Assembly (NCBI RefSeq): GCF_900451175.1
Contig: NZ_UGJJ01000001.1
Location: 744,001 to 808,000 of the forward strand
DNA from: Kingella potus
GTDB lineage: Bacteria; Pseudomonadota; Gammaproteobacteria; Burkholderiales; Neisseriaceae
Reading direction: 5' to 3'
DNA length: 64,000 nt
In this document: in pieces, positions 44,560-52,513 of the stretch
Position numbering within the stretch: the stretch's first letter is position 1
Layout of the letters: each line of letters begins with the position of its first letter
Notes under the pieces: generated by a model
Seen by the model: only the letters and a program-made list of their open reading frames with translations
Told to the model about the DNA's origin: nothing
Database searches by the model: none
Made by a program: the position numbers and the translations under genes

Positions 44560-44595
44560 GCCGTCTGAAAAGCATTTTATTATTTTTCAGACGGC
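44560..44595 (+). terminator. DUS inverted-pair terminator
   Basis: GCCGTCTGAAAA and its complement are 12 bases apart. A Simonsiella-dialect DUS (complement of AGGCTGCCTGAA, 44605-44616) follows at once. Confidence 0.65.
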
Positions 44596-44673
44596 CTCTC
44601 CGTTTTCAGGCAGCCTGATTTGCATCTAGAATACCGGCAAGCATAGCCTGCTACATTCGATATGGAGAATATG

Positions 44674-45426
44674 ATGAATCAAAGAGAGAACATTCAAGAA
44701 TTAGACGGAAACTTACAGGCTTTCCCTTCGGCAGAGCGCGTGTTCAGCGAAAAACAGCCGTGGCTGAAAGAACATTTTATGCCGCTCATTTCCATTGATT
44801 TGGCCGCGCTCAACCCCGAGTGGCAAGGACGCGTGGTGCATATGCTTTGTCCTTTTGAGCCGTTCGAGTGCTATATCGGCGAAGAAACCGCAGCGCATCA
44901 CAACGAATTTACCGCCCCCAATTGGTTTGCCTTCCGACTGAACGAGGACAACCAATACGAGTTTTTGGGCAACGAGGGCTATTTTTTGCGAACCGCCGTC
45001 AACCATTGGGATTTTGACAGCGAAGCAGAAAAATATTTCCAAAAAATGCAGGAAAATGTTTACAAGAGCCAAGAAAATGTAGCTAAGTTTGGCTATTTGG
45101 TGAGCGTTAATTACCCCGAATACAATGGAAAGCACAATATCTGCAATTTTCTAGACAATATGGGCGGCGGACTTTGGTACGGCAACTGGACGGAAAGTGC
45201 TGAAATGCCATCGGCTTTTAAAATGTCCCTGCCGCCTGTTGGTACCACTTGGGATAAATTGGACGAACTGCCTAATGACGGCATCGAAATCAGTTATCAA
45301 GGCAATCCGTTTTACTTTATCGCCGATGTGGCGGGCTACAATTACTGCGGAAGCGGTGCCGATGCCATCATCCTGATGTACGAACCCGTGAGCCAAATCG
45401 TGCTTTTTACCTTTGATTGGACATAA
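44674..45426 (+). CDS. Protein of unknown function (accessory block)
   Basis: I do not recognise this 250-residue cytoplasmic protein. It is acidic and rich in aromatic residues, with FAFRLNEDNQYEFLGNEGYF, GGGLWYGNW and a hydrophobic C-terminal strand ADAIILMYEPVSQIVLFTFD. This composition is common in immunity proteins of polymorphic toxins, but that is only a resemblance. The ATG at 44674 is preferred because GGAG lies six bases before it; ATGs at 44662 and 44671 are worse spaced. Confidence 0.7.
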   Translation: MNQRENIQELDGNLQAFPSAERVFSEKQPWLKEHFMPLISIDLAALNPEWQGRVVHMLCPFEPFECYIGEETAAHHNEFTAPNWFAFRLNEDNQYEFLGNEGYFLRTAVNHWDFDSEAEKYFQKMQENVYKSQENVAKFGYLVSVNYPEYNGKHNICNFLDNMGGGLWYGNWTESAEMPSAFKMSLPPVGTTWDKLDELPNDGIEISYQGNPFYFIADVAGYNYCGSGADAIILMYEPVSQIVLFTFDWT

Positions 45427-45491
45427 CAAGCTACGTTACACCCGCCTTTTGCGGGTCATCCGTTCTGTTCGATTTGGCACAAGGAAAGCTG

Positions 45492-45893
45492 ATGAAGCCT
45501 TATTTCAAATTCATAATAATGTACACATTTGTATTGCCCTTATTGGCACCCGCCTTGTTGTTCCTTTTTGACCGCAGCAGCGGTAGCACATTCATCGCAG
45601 GCATATTTATTCTGCTGTGGCTGTACAGTATCCCCGCTGTTGTACTGTTGCTTATCATAGCCATCAAATTCAAATGGCAGCGCAACTGGCGCGGCATCGG
45701 TAAAACAGTCGCCACTGCCGCTTTGCTCGCTATTGCATCTGTTGTCATCGGCGAAATGATAAGCGGCGATGGCTTTGTCGAATGGGGACTCACGCTATGG
45801 CTTGCCCTTGCTTATGCCGCCATGACACTGGTAGCCAGTTGTTTTTTACCCAAGCCCGGCACAATGGATAGCGAACAGCCTTTTAATGTGTAA
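45492..45893 (+). CDS. Small integral membrane protein
   Basis: This 133-residue protein has four hydrophobic segments (about 7-27, 35-57, 72-90, 97-117) separated by short basic loops (KFKWQRNWRGIGK). It is preceded by AAGGAAAG, which fixes the start at 45492. It follows the 44674 gene by 65 bases in the same direction and is probably co-transcribed. No family is recognised; a membrane partner or immunity role is possible. Confidence 0.72.
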   Translation: MKPYFKFIIMYTFVLPLLAPALLFLFDRSSGSTFIAGIFILLWLYSIPAVVLLLIIAIKFKWQRNWRGIGKTVATAALLAIASVVIGEMISGDGFVEWGLTLWLALAYAAMTLVASCFLPKPGTMDSEQPFNV

Positions 45894-46247
45894 TCACATT
45901 GTTTCGGCAGCCTGAAAAGCAAATCAAGGCGAATGCCAACCCACGCCCCCAAAAGGCAGCCTGAAAACACAAAACCACCCAATATTCCCGCCCGTTTGCG
46001 AGAGAAACAGGGCAACGATGGCAAGCCCATTAGCCCTCATACGCCAACCAACAACGCTGCCACGCGCAGCCGCAAGCCATGAGTTCCCACCCCGAATGCC
46101 CCACCCCCTAGCCGAGCAAAACCAACAGCCTGTTTTTCAGACGGCCTGTCCGGTTTCAGGCTGCCTGAAACTTGGCAAAATGCCAAATCTGATAATGGGC
46201 AAGCCAATCTGCCTCTTTCTCTGTTTTCAATTTTAAAAGAGGAAATT
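45894..46247. other. Intergenic region with mixed-dialect uptake sequences
   Basis: It holds a near-match (45905-45916) and an exact match (45954-45965) to the Kingella dialect AGGCAGCCTGAA, a resident DUS (about 46137-46148), and the palindrome TTCAGGCTGCCTGAA (46155-46169). No gene is visible. Confidence 0.7.
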
Positions 46248-47480
46248 ATGAATGCACAACGCTTTATCAATGAATTTAAAGAACAAGGCTGGAAAATGCC
46301 GGTTTATGAGCGGCTTTATGAGTTTATCGGCCAGCCTGAGGAGGTTTTTGCTTTTTGCAAATGCTGCCTCTTTGAAATGAAAGAAAGCACCGTCTTTTTT
46401 CAGGATGCACTGAGTTTTTTAACATCTGAGGATTTGCAAGAACTCGTCAGGCTTGCCTTTGAAAATATCCAAACCGTTTCCAAAGATATTATCGAGGCAG
46501 TGGTATCGCATACGGCTTTGCAATATCCCGAATATCTGCACGCTTACCTGCCTGTTATCTTCGAGCGGGGAATAAACCGAAGCGCTTACTACTCGGGCTA
46601 TCCGTGGAGAAAGTTGCCCGAAAAGGATATTGCCTATTTTAAGGGCAAGCTTCTGCAATCCGGCAATAAGGAAGAGCGGGAAGCACTTTTTATCTGCCTT
46701 TTGGAAACCCGGAATTTGCCCACTTTAAACTTTCTAAAAGATTTCTGTCGGCAGCTCTCAATTTCTGAAGAACATTTTGTATCTTATTTGGAAGATGTGG
46801 GTTTTACGCTCGAAAATGGCGAAATTGCCAGCTATTGCCCGAGTAAATGCTATCATTTTTCCTTTTCGCAGCAATATTTTCTGCCGCAAAATGCTATCCA
46901 CCTCAGTGCGAGAAAACATCCTTCGTGGCATCTGCCCGCAGCAGCGCATCACTACCAAATGGGCGGCGTTTTGCAAGCAGACGAAGCCAATCCGCTGATA
47001 CATTTGCTCACGCTTGATCCAATCCCTGAGGGCGTGGAAATCTCTTTGGAAAAGGTTGTTTTCGGGCTGCATATCCGTGAGGCAAACGAAGGTTGCGGGG
47101 TACTTTTTTACCGGCACGATGAGGACGGAAACCCTTCACGCATAGGCGATAAGAATGTTCCGGAGATGCAAATCGACTTTCCTGTTTTGCCTTGCGGAAT
47201 TGCGCTTGCACCCACTCCCGAGCGTTGGCAATACCAAAGCTGGGGCAGTGCCAACAGCCGCGAAAATCTGTTTAGATTGGGCGGCGAACCGACTTGGGTG
47301 CAGTCGGCAGAGGTGCCTGTTTGCCCTGTTTCGGGGGAGAAAATGCGGTTTCTTTTTCAGATGGACAGCAATCTTCCCGATACCGAAGGCGGCGAACTGC
47401 TCTTTGGCAGCGGCGGTGTGCTGTATGCTTTTTGGTGCGACAAAACCCGTGTGAGTGCTTATGTTCTGCAATGCACTTAG
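46248..47480 (+). CDS. Two-domain protein with DUF1963-like C-terminus
   Basis: This 410-residue cytoplasmic protein has a helical N-terminal half (about 1-200) suggestive of HEAT-like or similar repeats, and a C-terminal half resembling the YwqG/DUF1963 fold: RLGGEPTWVQSAEVPVCPVSGEKMRFLFQMDSNLPDTEGGELLFGSGG. The C-x-V-S-G segment corresponds to the usual cysteine turn in that fold. DUF1963 proteins are sometimes found among immunity genes. AAAGAGGAAATT precedes the ATG. It is AT-richer than core genes. Confidence 0.72.
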   Translation: MNAQRFINEFKEQGWKMPVYERLYEFIGQPEEVFAFCKCCLFEMKESTVFFQDALSFLTSEDLQELVRLAFENIQTVSKDIIEAVVSHTALQYPEYLHAYLPVIFERGINRSAYYSGYPWRKLPEKDIAYFKGKLLQSGNKEEREALFICLLETRNLPTLNFLKDFCRQLSISEEHFVSYLEDVGFTLENGEIASYCPSKCYHFSFSQQYFLPQNAIHLSARKHPSWHLPAAAHHYQMGGVLQADEANPLIHLLTLDPIPEGVEISLEKVVFGLHIREANEGCGVLFYRHDEDGNPSRIGDKNVPEMQIDFPVLPCGIALAPTPERWQYQSWGSANSRENLFRLGGEPTWVQSAEVPVCPVSGEKMRFLFQMDSNLPDTEGGELLFGSGGVLYAFWCDKTRVSAYVLQCT

Positions 47481-47536
47481 CAGGCGCAAGATCGTTGCCG
47501 AACCAAACGGTTTTTGAACGTCAAGACTGCTTGGGT

Positions 47537-47622
47537 TTGGCAAGCCAAGCTGCCCTGCTGCCACACAGGCCGTCTGAAACCTGCTTTTCAGACGGCCTCT
47601 TGGTTTTCAGGTTGCCTGAAAC
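47537..47622 (+). repeat. 86-bp direct repeat, copy 1
   Basis: It begins TTGGCAAGCCAAGCTGCCCT, contains a resident DUS inverted pair and ends in TTCAGGTTGCCTGAA. Only a handful of bases differ from copy 2 at 49166-49251. Confidence 0.85.
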
Positions 47623-47738
47623 CTGGTCCAAGCCCGAATCTGTCCGCGTGCCGTTGTTTCCGTCTGCGCGGGGATAACGGAGTCGGCAGTTCGGCCAAGC
47701 TCCCGTTCGGAAAGAAACTGCCCGGCCAAACAGGCAAA

Positions 47739-47778
47739 AAGCTGCCTGAAAGCAGGTTTGCGCGCTTTCAGACAGCTT
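47739..47778. terminator. Foreign-dialect DUS hairpin
   Basis: AAGCTGCCTGAAAG pairs with CTTTCAGACAGCTT (one mismatch) around a 12-base loop. It lies between the convergent 46248 gene and the lipoprotein gene. Confidence 0.55.
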
Positions 47779-47802
47779 TAAATGCCAGCTTAACGAATGG
47801 TT

Positions 47803-48261
47803 TTATTGCACCCGAGCGGCGTGGTTGCTTTCTTTGTAATCGCGGATGACGTGGTTGCTGTCGGTGATGAAATAGCGGTAGCGGGTTGAGTTGGTAACGC
47901 CCTGTTCGTAATAATCGGTGCGGCCGCCGTAAGTGTTATACCCGCTGCCGACATAATGGGAGGAGGCCTGGTCTTTGCTGTACACCAGCCAGGTATAAAT
48001 ATAGCCTTCTTGTCCTTTTAACGGCCCTTCCTGAATAATGCCGTGTTCGATGTTGTCGGCTTTGCCGTATTCCTTATAAGCGGCAACAATGTGTTTGCCT
48101 TTGAAACGCGAGCCGGCCACGCCTTTGCGGGCGGCATCAATCATGGCACTGGGCGAAATATCGGTGTGTAGGACTTTATCGACCGTTTCGCAGCCGGACA
48201 GTGCCAACACGGCGGCAGACAGCAGCAAAACGGGCTTCAGGCGGATTTTCGGTAAAAACAT
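47803..48261 (-). CDS. Lipoprotein of unknown function
   Basis: This 152-residue protein has a lipoprotein signal peptide ending in the lipobox ALSGC (lipidated cysteine 24). The mature part is hydrophilic with many tyrosines (GYIYTWLVYSKD, GYNTYGGRTDYYEQG, RYRYFITDSNHVIRD). The product would be an envelope lipoprotein. The ATG at 48261 follows GGGAG; a TTG 12 bases upstream is less likely. It is divergent from another lipoprotein gene. Confidence 0.78.
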   Translation of the reverse strand: MFLPKIRLKPVLLLSAAVLALSGCETVDKVLHTDISPSAMIDAARKGVAGSRFKGKHIVAAYKEYGKADNIEHGIIQEGPLKGQEGYIYTWLVYSKDQASSHYVGSGYNTYGGRTDYYEQGVTNSTRYRYFITDSNHVIRDYKESNHAARVQ

Positions 48262-48302
48262 AGGGACTCCCAAACGAAAAAAGGCAAATCGGCAAGCCGT
48301 GC

Positions 48303-48363
48303 ATTATAGACCGCTTCGGCAGGCACGGACAGTAATGCGGGCGGCATAGAGAGGCAGTATAAT
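48303..48363. promoter_or_regulatory. Divergent -10 boxes between the two lipoprotein genes
   Basis: TATAAT is read leftward at 48308-48303 (for the 47803 gene) and rightward at 48358-48363 (for the 48414 gene). Neither has a clear -35. The two promoters share about 150 bases, so they could be controlled together. Confidence 0.45.
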
Positions 48364-48413
48364 GCCCGCTGCATTGCAGTATCCGTTCCACCCACCGTAA
48401 ACAAGGAAAAATT

Positions 48414-49076
48414 ATGCTGTTTCCCAAAAAACACCTGCTGGCCGCCGCCGCACTGAGTATGCTGCTGGCCGGCTGCCAGGGTTCTCTCGCTTACGAACTG
48501 CTCCAAGCCGCCAAACCGGACACCACGCCCTCTGCGGAGCAGATACAAAGCATGAAGCCGGTCGTACAAGCCATGCAGCAACTGCCGTCTGATGCGGAGC
48601 TGGCTACGCGCAAGATGCAGCCGCGCAAATGGGGTTCATACGCCGGCAGCTTCCCCAACAGCCCCATGATGTGGGTAACGGACCGTCCCTTTAACACCCC
48701 CGAGGAAGCCGCAGCCGATGCGCTCAAACAATGCCGCCTGGAAGGCGGGGAAAAAGGCGGGAAAACCTGCCAGACTGTCGTTATTTACAGCAACCTGTGC
48801 CTGGCCGTGGCAAAAGGAGATAAAAGCAAACCTTTTAACGCACTGGGTTACGGCCCTACACACCAGTTTGCCACAACTGTGGCGTTGGCGAATTGCCAAC
48901 ACAGCGGCGGCAAAAACTGCCAGGTTGTTTCCGCTGCCACCCCGTTATGCGCCACGCCCTGCAACCTCATAGCCGACAGCTCCTGCCGCTATGAAAAACC
49001 CGCCTATATTTTCCCCGGTAAAAACGGCAACAGAATGAAAGAAATGCCTTCATTTTCCGGCAAAATGGGCGGCTGA
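48414..49076 (+). CDS. DUF4189-domain lipoprotein
   Basis: This 220-residue lipoprotein has the lipobox LLAGC (cysteine 21). Residues about 90-185 show the DUF4189 pattern: PEEAAADALKQCRLEGGEKGGKTCQTVVIYSNLCLAVAKG, then VALANCQHSGGKNCQVVSAATPLCATPC. The many cysteines imply disulfides in the periplasm. The domain is widespread, often next to secretion or envelope genes; its function is not known. AAGGAAAAATT precedes the ATG. Confidence 0.82.
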   Translation: MLFPKKHLLAAAALSMLLAGCQGSLAYELLQAAKPDTTPSAEQIQSMKPVVQAMQQLPSDAELATRKMQPRKWGSYAGSFPNSPMMWVTDRPFNTPEEAAADALKQCRLEGGEKGGKTCQTVVIYSNLCLAVAKGDKSKPFNALGYGPTHQFATTVALANCQHSGGKNCQVVSAATPLCATPCNLIADSSCRYEKPAYIFPGKNGNRMKEMPSFSGKMGG

Positions 49077-49165
49077 AGACTATCTGCGTTTTTTAGAAAC
49101 CCGACAGGCACAGGCAGGATTTGGATAACCCTTTCCAACCTTGTGCTTTCCAAGAAATATCCGGC

Positions 49166-49251
49166 TTGGCAAGCCAAGCTGCCCTGCTGCCAAACAGGCC
49201 GTCTGAAACCTGCTTTTCAGACGGCCTCTTGGTTTTCAGGCTGCCTGAAAC
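49166..49251 (+). repeat. 86-bp direct repeat, copy 2
   Basis: It matches 47537-47622 with a few differences and ends in TTCAGGCTGCCTGAA (49235-49249), which holds a Simonsiella-dialect DUS forward and a Kingella-dialect DUS in reverse. Together the copies bracket the lipoprotein gene pair. Confidence 0.85.
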
Positions 49252-49305
49252 TTTTGCAACGGTTTCTGCAAAAGTTTCGGTTTTTTGTGATTGGAAACAG
49301 AATAA

Positions 49306-49815
49306 ATGAAATCCAAACTTTTCAAGCTGTTCAAACAATCCGCACAAATCCTGCTGCTGGTTGCCGTGATCAGTATCGCCACAGACTGGCTGCGCCGCCC
49401 CACCGTGCCGGCCGATGCGGCGGCGATGGCCGTTCCGACAAGTGGCGGACAAACGGCCACGCTGGCGCAAATCAGCAGCAAGCAAACCGCCGTACTGTAT
49501 TTTTGGGGGAGCTGGTGCGGCATCTGTAAATACACCTCTCCCGCCGTGCAGCGGCTGCATGCCGAAGGCACACCCGTGGTGGGCGTGGCCTTGAAATCCG
49601 GCAGCGAAGCAGAAGTACGCGCCTATATGCGGCGGCAGGGGCTGGATTTTGCTCTGGCCAACGATCCGCAAGGCGACACCGCGCAGCAGTGGGGCATAAA
49701 AGTTACCCCCACGATTGTGCTGGTGAAAAACGGCAGAATCGTCCACAGCACCACAGGCATTGCCGGTTATTTGGGCTTGGCGGCACGCATCCGGCTGGCG
49801 GACCGGCTGGGCTGA
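49306..49815 (+). CDS. Thioredoxin-like membrane-anchored protein (TlpA/ScsD type)
   Basis: This 169-residue protein has an N-terminal anchor (about 12-28) and a periplasmic thioredoxin fold. The active site is YFWGSWCGICKYTSP (C-G-I-C), and the cis-proline region is KVTPTIVLVKNG. TlpA, ResA and ScsD proteins reduce or exchange disulfides of specific periplasmic partners. The cysteine-rich lipoprotein encoded just upstream on the same strand would be a natural client; this is inference. No strong ribosome-binding site is seen. Confidence 0.88.
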   Translation: MKSKLFKLFKQSAQILLLVAVISIATDWLRRPTVPADAAAMAVPTSGGQTATLAQISSKQTAVLYFWGSWCGICKYTSPAVQRLHAEGTPVVGVALKSGSEAEVRAYMRRQGLDFALANDPQGDTAQQWGIKVTPTIVLVKNGRIVHSTTGIAGYLGLAARIRLADRLG

Positions 49816-49851
49816 TGTACGGCCGGCGGGCAAATACGGCTTAGGCTGTTA

Positions 49852-49889
49852 AACCCGACATTTTCTTAAATTTCAAAATTTGTCGGGTT
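49852..49889 (+). terminator. Hairpin after the thioredoxin-like gene
   Basis: AACCCGACA pairs with TGTCGGGTT around a 20-base AT-rich loop that can pair further (ATTTT / AAAAT). Confidence 0.5.
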
Positions 49890-49982
49890 ATGTTTGGCAG
49901 AAACAAGCCGGTAAGGAGCCCGTTCTGCTTTAAAAGCGGATTTTTGCAGAATGCTTGGTTTGGCAGCCGAATCCGACAGAAA

Positions 49983-50022
49983 AGGCCGTCTGAAAACCGG
50001 TAAAACGGATTTTCAGACGGCC
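49983..50022. terminator. DUS inverted-pair terminator of terC
   Basis: AGGCCGTCTGAAAACCG and its complement are separated by a short loop, about 22 bases beyond the terC stop. Confidence 0.65.
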
Positions 50023-50044
50023 TTATATTGTGCATAGCACCTTT

Positions 50045-51022
50045 TTATTTTGTTTTTCCCATCTTGCGGCTGTATGCCAGCGAGGTCAGGACGGATGCGC
50101 CCAGCGCACCGAAGACGACGGCCAGGGAGATGGCGACGGGGATGTGTACCCAGTGCAGTATCAGCATTTTGATGCCGATAAAGCTCAATACGAAGGCGAG
50201 GCCGTAGTTGAGAAAGACGAAGCGGTCGGCCATGTCGGCCAGCAGGAAGTACATGGCGCGCAGGCCGAGGATGGCGAAGATGTTGGAGGTGAGGACGATG
50301 AAGGGATCGGTGGTAACGGAGAAAACGGCGGGAATGCTGTCTACGGCGAAAACCACGTCGCTCAATTCAACCATAACCAAAACCAGCAGCAGGGGGGTGG
50401 CGAGGCGTTTGCCGTTTTCGCGGGTGAAGAATTTTTCGCCGTCGAGGTTTTGGCTGACCGGGATGCGTTTTTGCAGCCATTGCAGGATGGGGTTTTGCGA
50501 CAGGTCTTCGCTTTCATCGTCTCCCTGACGGATCATTTTGATGCCGGTGTAGAGCAGGAATGCGCCGAAGAGATAGAGTATCCATTCAAAGCGGGCAACG
50601 AGTACCGCGCCGACAAAAATCATGACGGCGCGCAGGACGATTGCGCCGAGTACGCCGTAAAGCAGGACGCGGTGCTGGTATTGCGGGGGTACTTTGAAAT
50701 AGCCGAAGATGAGCAGGAAGACGAAGAGGTTGTCCACCGCCAGTGATTTTTCCAAAACGTAGCCGGTGAAATATTCCATGACTTTGGTTTTGGCAAGCTC
50801 GTGGCCGTAGGCGGGATTGGTGGCGATTTCCCAGTAGAGCCAGCCGGCAAAGACGCAGGAAACGGCTATCCAGACGACGGTCCAGGCAAGGGCTTTTTTG
50901 GTGCTGACTTTTTGGGTGCCGCTTTTTTTCAGAGTCAGCATGTCGATGCCGATCATCAGGAGGACGGCGGCGAGGAATACGCCGTAGAAGAGGGGCGAGC
51001 CGATATTGGGTTCGGTGGTCAT
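50045..51022 (-). CDS. TerC/Alx-family membrane protein
   Basis: This 325-residue inner-membrane protein has about eight helices. The TerC family signature is present: EKSLAVDNLFVFLLIFGYF, with conserved acidic residues in the membrane, and VELSDVVFAVDSIPAVFSVTTDPFIVLTSNIFAILGLRAMYFLL. Alx-type members export manganese; others confer tellurite resistance or help load metal into exported proteins. I see no yybP-ykoY-like riboswitch before it. AAAGGAAG precedes the ATG at 51022. Confidence 0.93.
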   Translation of the reverse strand: MTTEPNIGSPLFYGVFLAAVLLMIGIDMLTLKKSGTQKVSTKKALAWTVVWIAVSCVFAGWLYWEIATNPAYGHELAKTKVMEYFTGYVLEKSLAVDNLFVFLLIFGYFKVPPQYQHRVLLYGVLGAIVLRAVMIFVGAVLVARFEWILYLFGAFLLYTGIKMIRQGDDESEDLSQNPILQWLQKRIPVSQNLDGEKFFTRENGKRLATPLLLVLVMVELSDVVFAVDSIPAVFSVTTDPFIVLTSNIFAILGLRAMYFLLADMADRFVFLNYGLAFVLSFIGIKMLILHWVHIPVAISLAVVFGALGASVLTSLAYSRKMGKTK

Positions 51023-51215
51023 GGGGCTTCCTTTCTGTGTATGGTTGGGAAAAGCGGCAAACATCCGTCCGTTGCTTGTCCGGCAGGCAGGCTGTGCCGC
51101 TGTTGCGCCGGAACCTGCTTTGTTCGCCTGCACATTCCGGTATCGGGGCGCGGGAGGGCGGGAGGGCGGGATTGTTTGCGTTTTCCCTGTTGTGTTTGGT
51201 GTGTGTTACGGGCAG

Positions 51216-51264
51216 AGGCCGTCTGAAAACGCTTTTCCGGCGGGGAAAGGTTTTCAGACGGCCT
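51216..51264. terminator. DUS inverted-pair terminator of the petABC-sspAB cluster
   Basis: AGGCCGTCTGAAAAC and its complement are about 20 bases apart, 23 bases beyond the sspB stop read leftward. Confidence 0.6.
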
Positions 51265-51287
51265 TTTGCCACCTGTGCCGCACGGGT

Positions 51288-51722
51288 TTATTTGACGAAT
51301 TTGAGCACTTTTTTCCGTGTGCCGCCTGCGGGCGGGGCTGTATCTGCGGTGTTTTCAGACGGCTTGTGTCCGGCTGTTTTGCTGTCGGATTTGCTGTTTT
51401 CGTCCGGCTCGTAGGGTTCGACTTCAAAACCCATGCCTTCGCCGGTTTCGCGGGCGAAGATGCCGGAGATGTGGCCGACGGGTATCCAAATGTCGTGCGC
51501 CACGCCGGAGAAGCGGGCGGAAAAGTTGACCCATTCGTTGTCGATGGTGAGGTTGCGGGCGGCGTTGGGGCCGATGTTGAGGATGATTTCGCTGTCGCGC
51601 ACATACTGCATGGGAACGCGGGTGTGGCCGTTTACCCATGCGGAGATGTGGGCGGTGTGGCCGTTGTCGTTGCACCATTCGTAAAGGGCGCGGAGCAGAT
51701 AGGGTTTGGTGCTGCTGTTCAT
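51288..51722 (-). CDS. sspB: ClpXP protease specificity-enhancing factor SspB
   Basis: This 144-residue adaptor delivers ssrA-tagged proteins to ClpXP. The folded domain is KPYLLRALYEWCNDNGHTAHISAWVN...PMQYVRD...LNIGPNAARNLTIDNEWVNFSARFSGVAHDIWIPVGHISGIFARE; a flexible linker (with a DUS-coded HKPSEN) leads to the C-terminal ClpX-binding tail KKVLKFVK. It follows sspA by eight bases, so the two are one unit. Confidence 0.95.
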   Translation of the reverse strand: MNSSTKPYLLRALYEWCNDNGHTAHISAWVNGHTRVPMQYVRDSEIILNIGPNAARNLTIDNEWVNFSARFSGVAHDIWIPVGHISGIFARETGEGMGFEVEPYEPDENSKSDSKTAGHKPSENTADTAPPAGGTRKKVLKFVK

Positions 51723-51730
51723 GGGTTTCC

Positions 51731-52336
51731 TCAGCGGCGCATGGCTTTTTCGGCAGGGGTGAGTGCTTCGATAAAGGCTTCGCGCTGGAAAATGCGCTCG
51801 GCGTATTTCAGCAGGGGGGCGGCGTTGCGGCCGAGTTTGATGCCGTAGTGGTCCAGCCGCCACAGGACGGGGGCGAGGGCTACGTCTATCATGGAGAAGT
51901 CGTCGCCCATGATGTATTTGGTGCGCGAAAACATTGGCGCAAATACGGTAAGACCCTGCGAGATGGCCTCGCGGGCTTTGGCTTGTTCTTTGTTGGTGGA
52001 CTCGGGAGCTTCGAGGGTTTGGACGTGGCTGAACAGCTCGCGTTCGAGCCGGTACAGCACCAAACGGCCGCGCCCGCGCTGGACGGGGTCGCCGGGCATG
52101 AGCTGGGGATGGGGGAAGCGTTCGTCGATATATTCGTTGATGATATTGGATTCGTGCAGAATCAGATCGCGCTCGACGAGGACGGGTACTTGGTTGTAGG
52201 GATTCATGACGGCGAGATCTTCGGGCTTGTTGAAGATGTCTACGTCTTTGATTTCAAAATCCATGCCTTTTTCGTAGAGGACGAAACGGCAGCGGTGGCT
52301 GAACGGGCAGGTAATGCCGGAGTAGAGAATCATCAT
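51731..52336 (-). CDS. sspA: Stringent starvation protein A
   Basis: This 201-residue glutathione-S-transferase-fold protein binds RNA polymerase in E. coli and affects stationary-phase and acid-stress genes; in Neisseria a homologue influences virulence genes. TCPFSHRCRFVLYEKGMDFEI (9-29) and YNQVPVLVERDLILHESNIINEYIDERFP are the N-terminal domain marks. It has no catalytic serine or cysteine pattern of true transferases. It lies downstream of petABC on the same strand and directly before sspB, the usual proteobacterial order. Confidence 0.95.
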   Translation of the reverse strand: MMILYSGITCPFSHRCRFVLYEKGMDFEIKDVDIFNKPEDLAVMNPYNQVPVLVERDLILHESNIINEYIDERFPHPQLMPGDPVQRGRGRLVLYRLERELFSHVQTLEAPESTNKEQAKAREAISQGLTVFAPMFSRTKYIMGDDFSMIDVALAPVLWRLDHYGIKLGRNAAPLLKYAERIFQREAFIEALTPAEKAMRR

Positions 52337-52513
52337 ATCGGGTTGCTCCTAAATAACGCTAAAAAACTGTCCGCCCGAGGGTGGGCGGATGCAATGTACT
52401 TGAAAAATAAGGAAATGATACAGAATTCCGTCTGAAAAATCTATTAAAATGCCATAATGTGCTGTTTATCAAAACAAAAAAAGCGGAATCCGAAGATTCC
52501 GCTTCCTGCTGCA

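Larger units (their letters stand above)
47481..47802. repeat. Intergenic region with the first 86-bp direct repeat
   Basis: 47537-47622 recurs almost exactly at 49166-49251. It contains a DUS pair and TTCAGGTTGCCTGAA. A second, foreign-dialect hairpin (47739-47778) follows. No gene is visible. Confidence 0.75.

Noticed and set aside
51023..51215. Manganese (yybP-ykoY) riboswitch before terC
   Set aside because: The conserved riboswitch core was not found in the leader.
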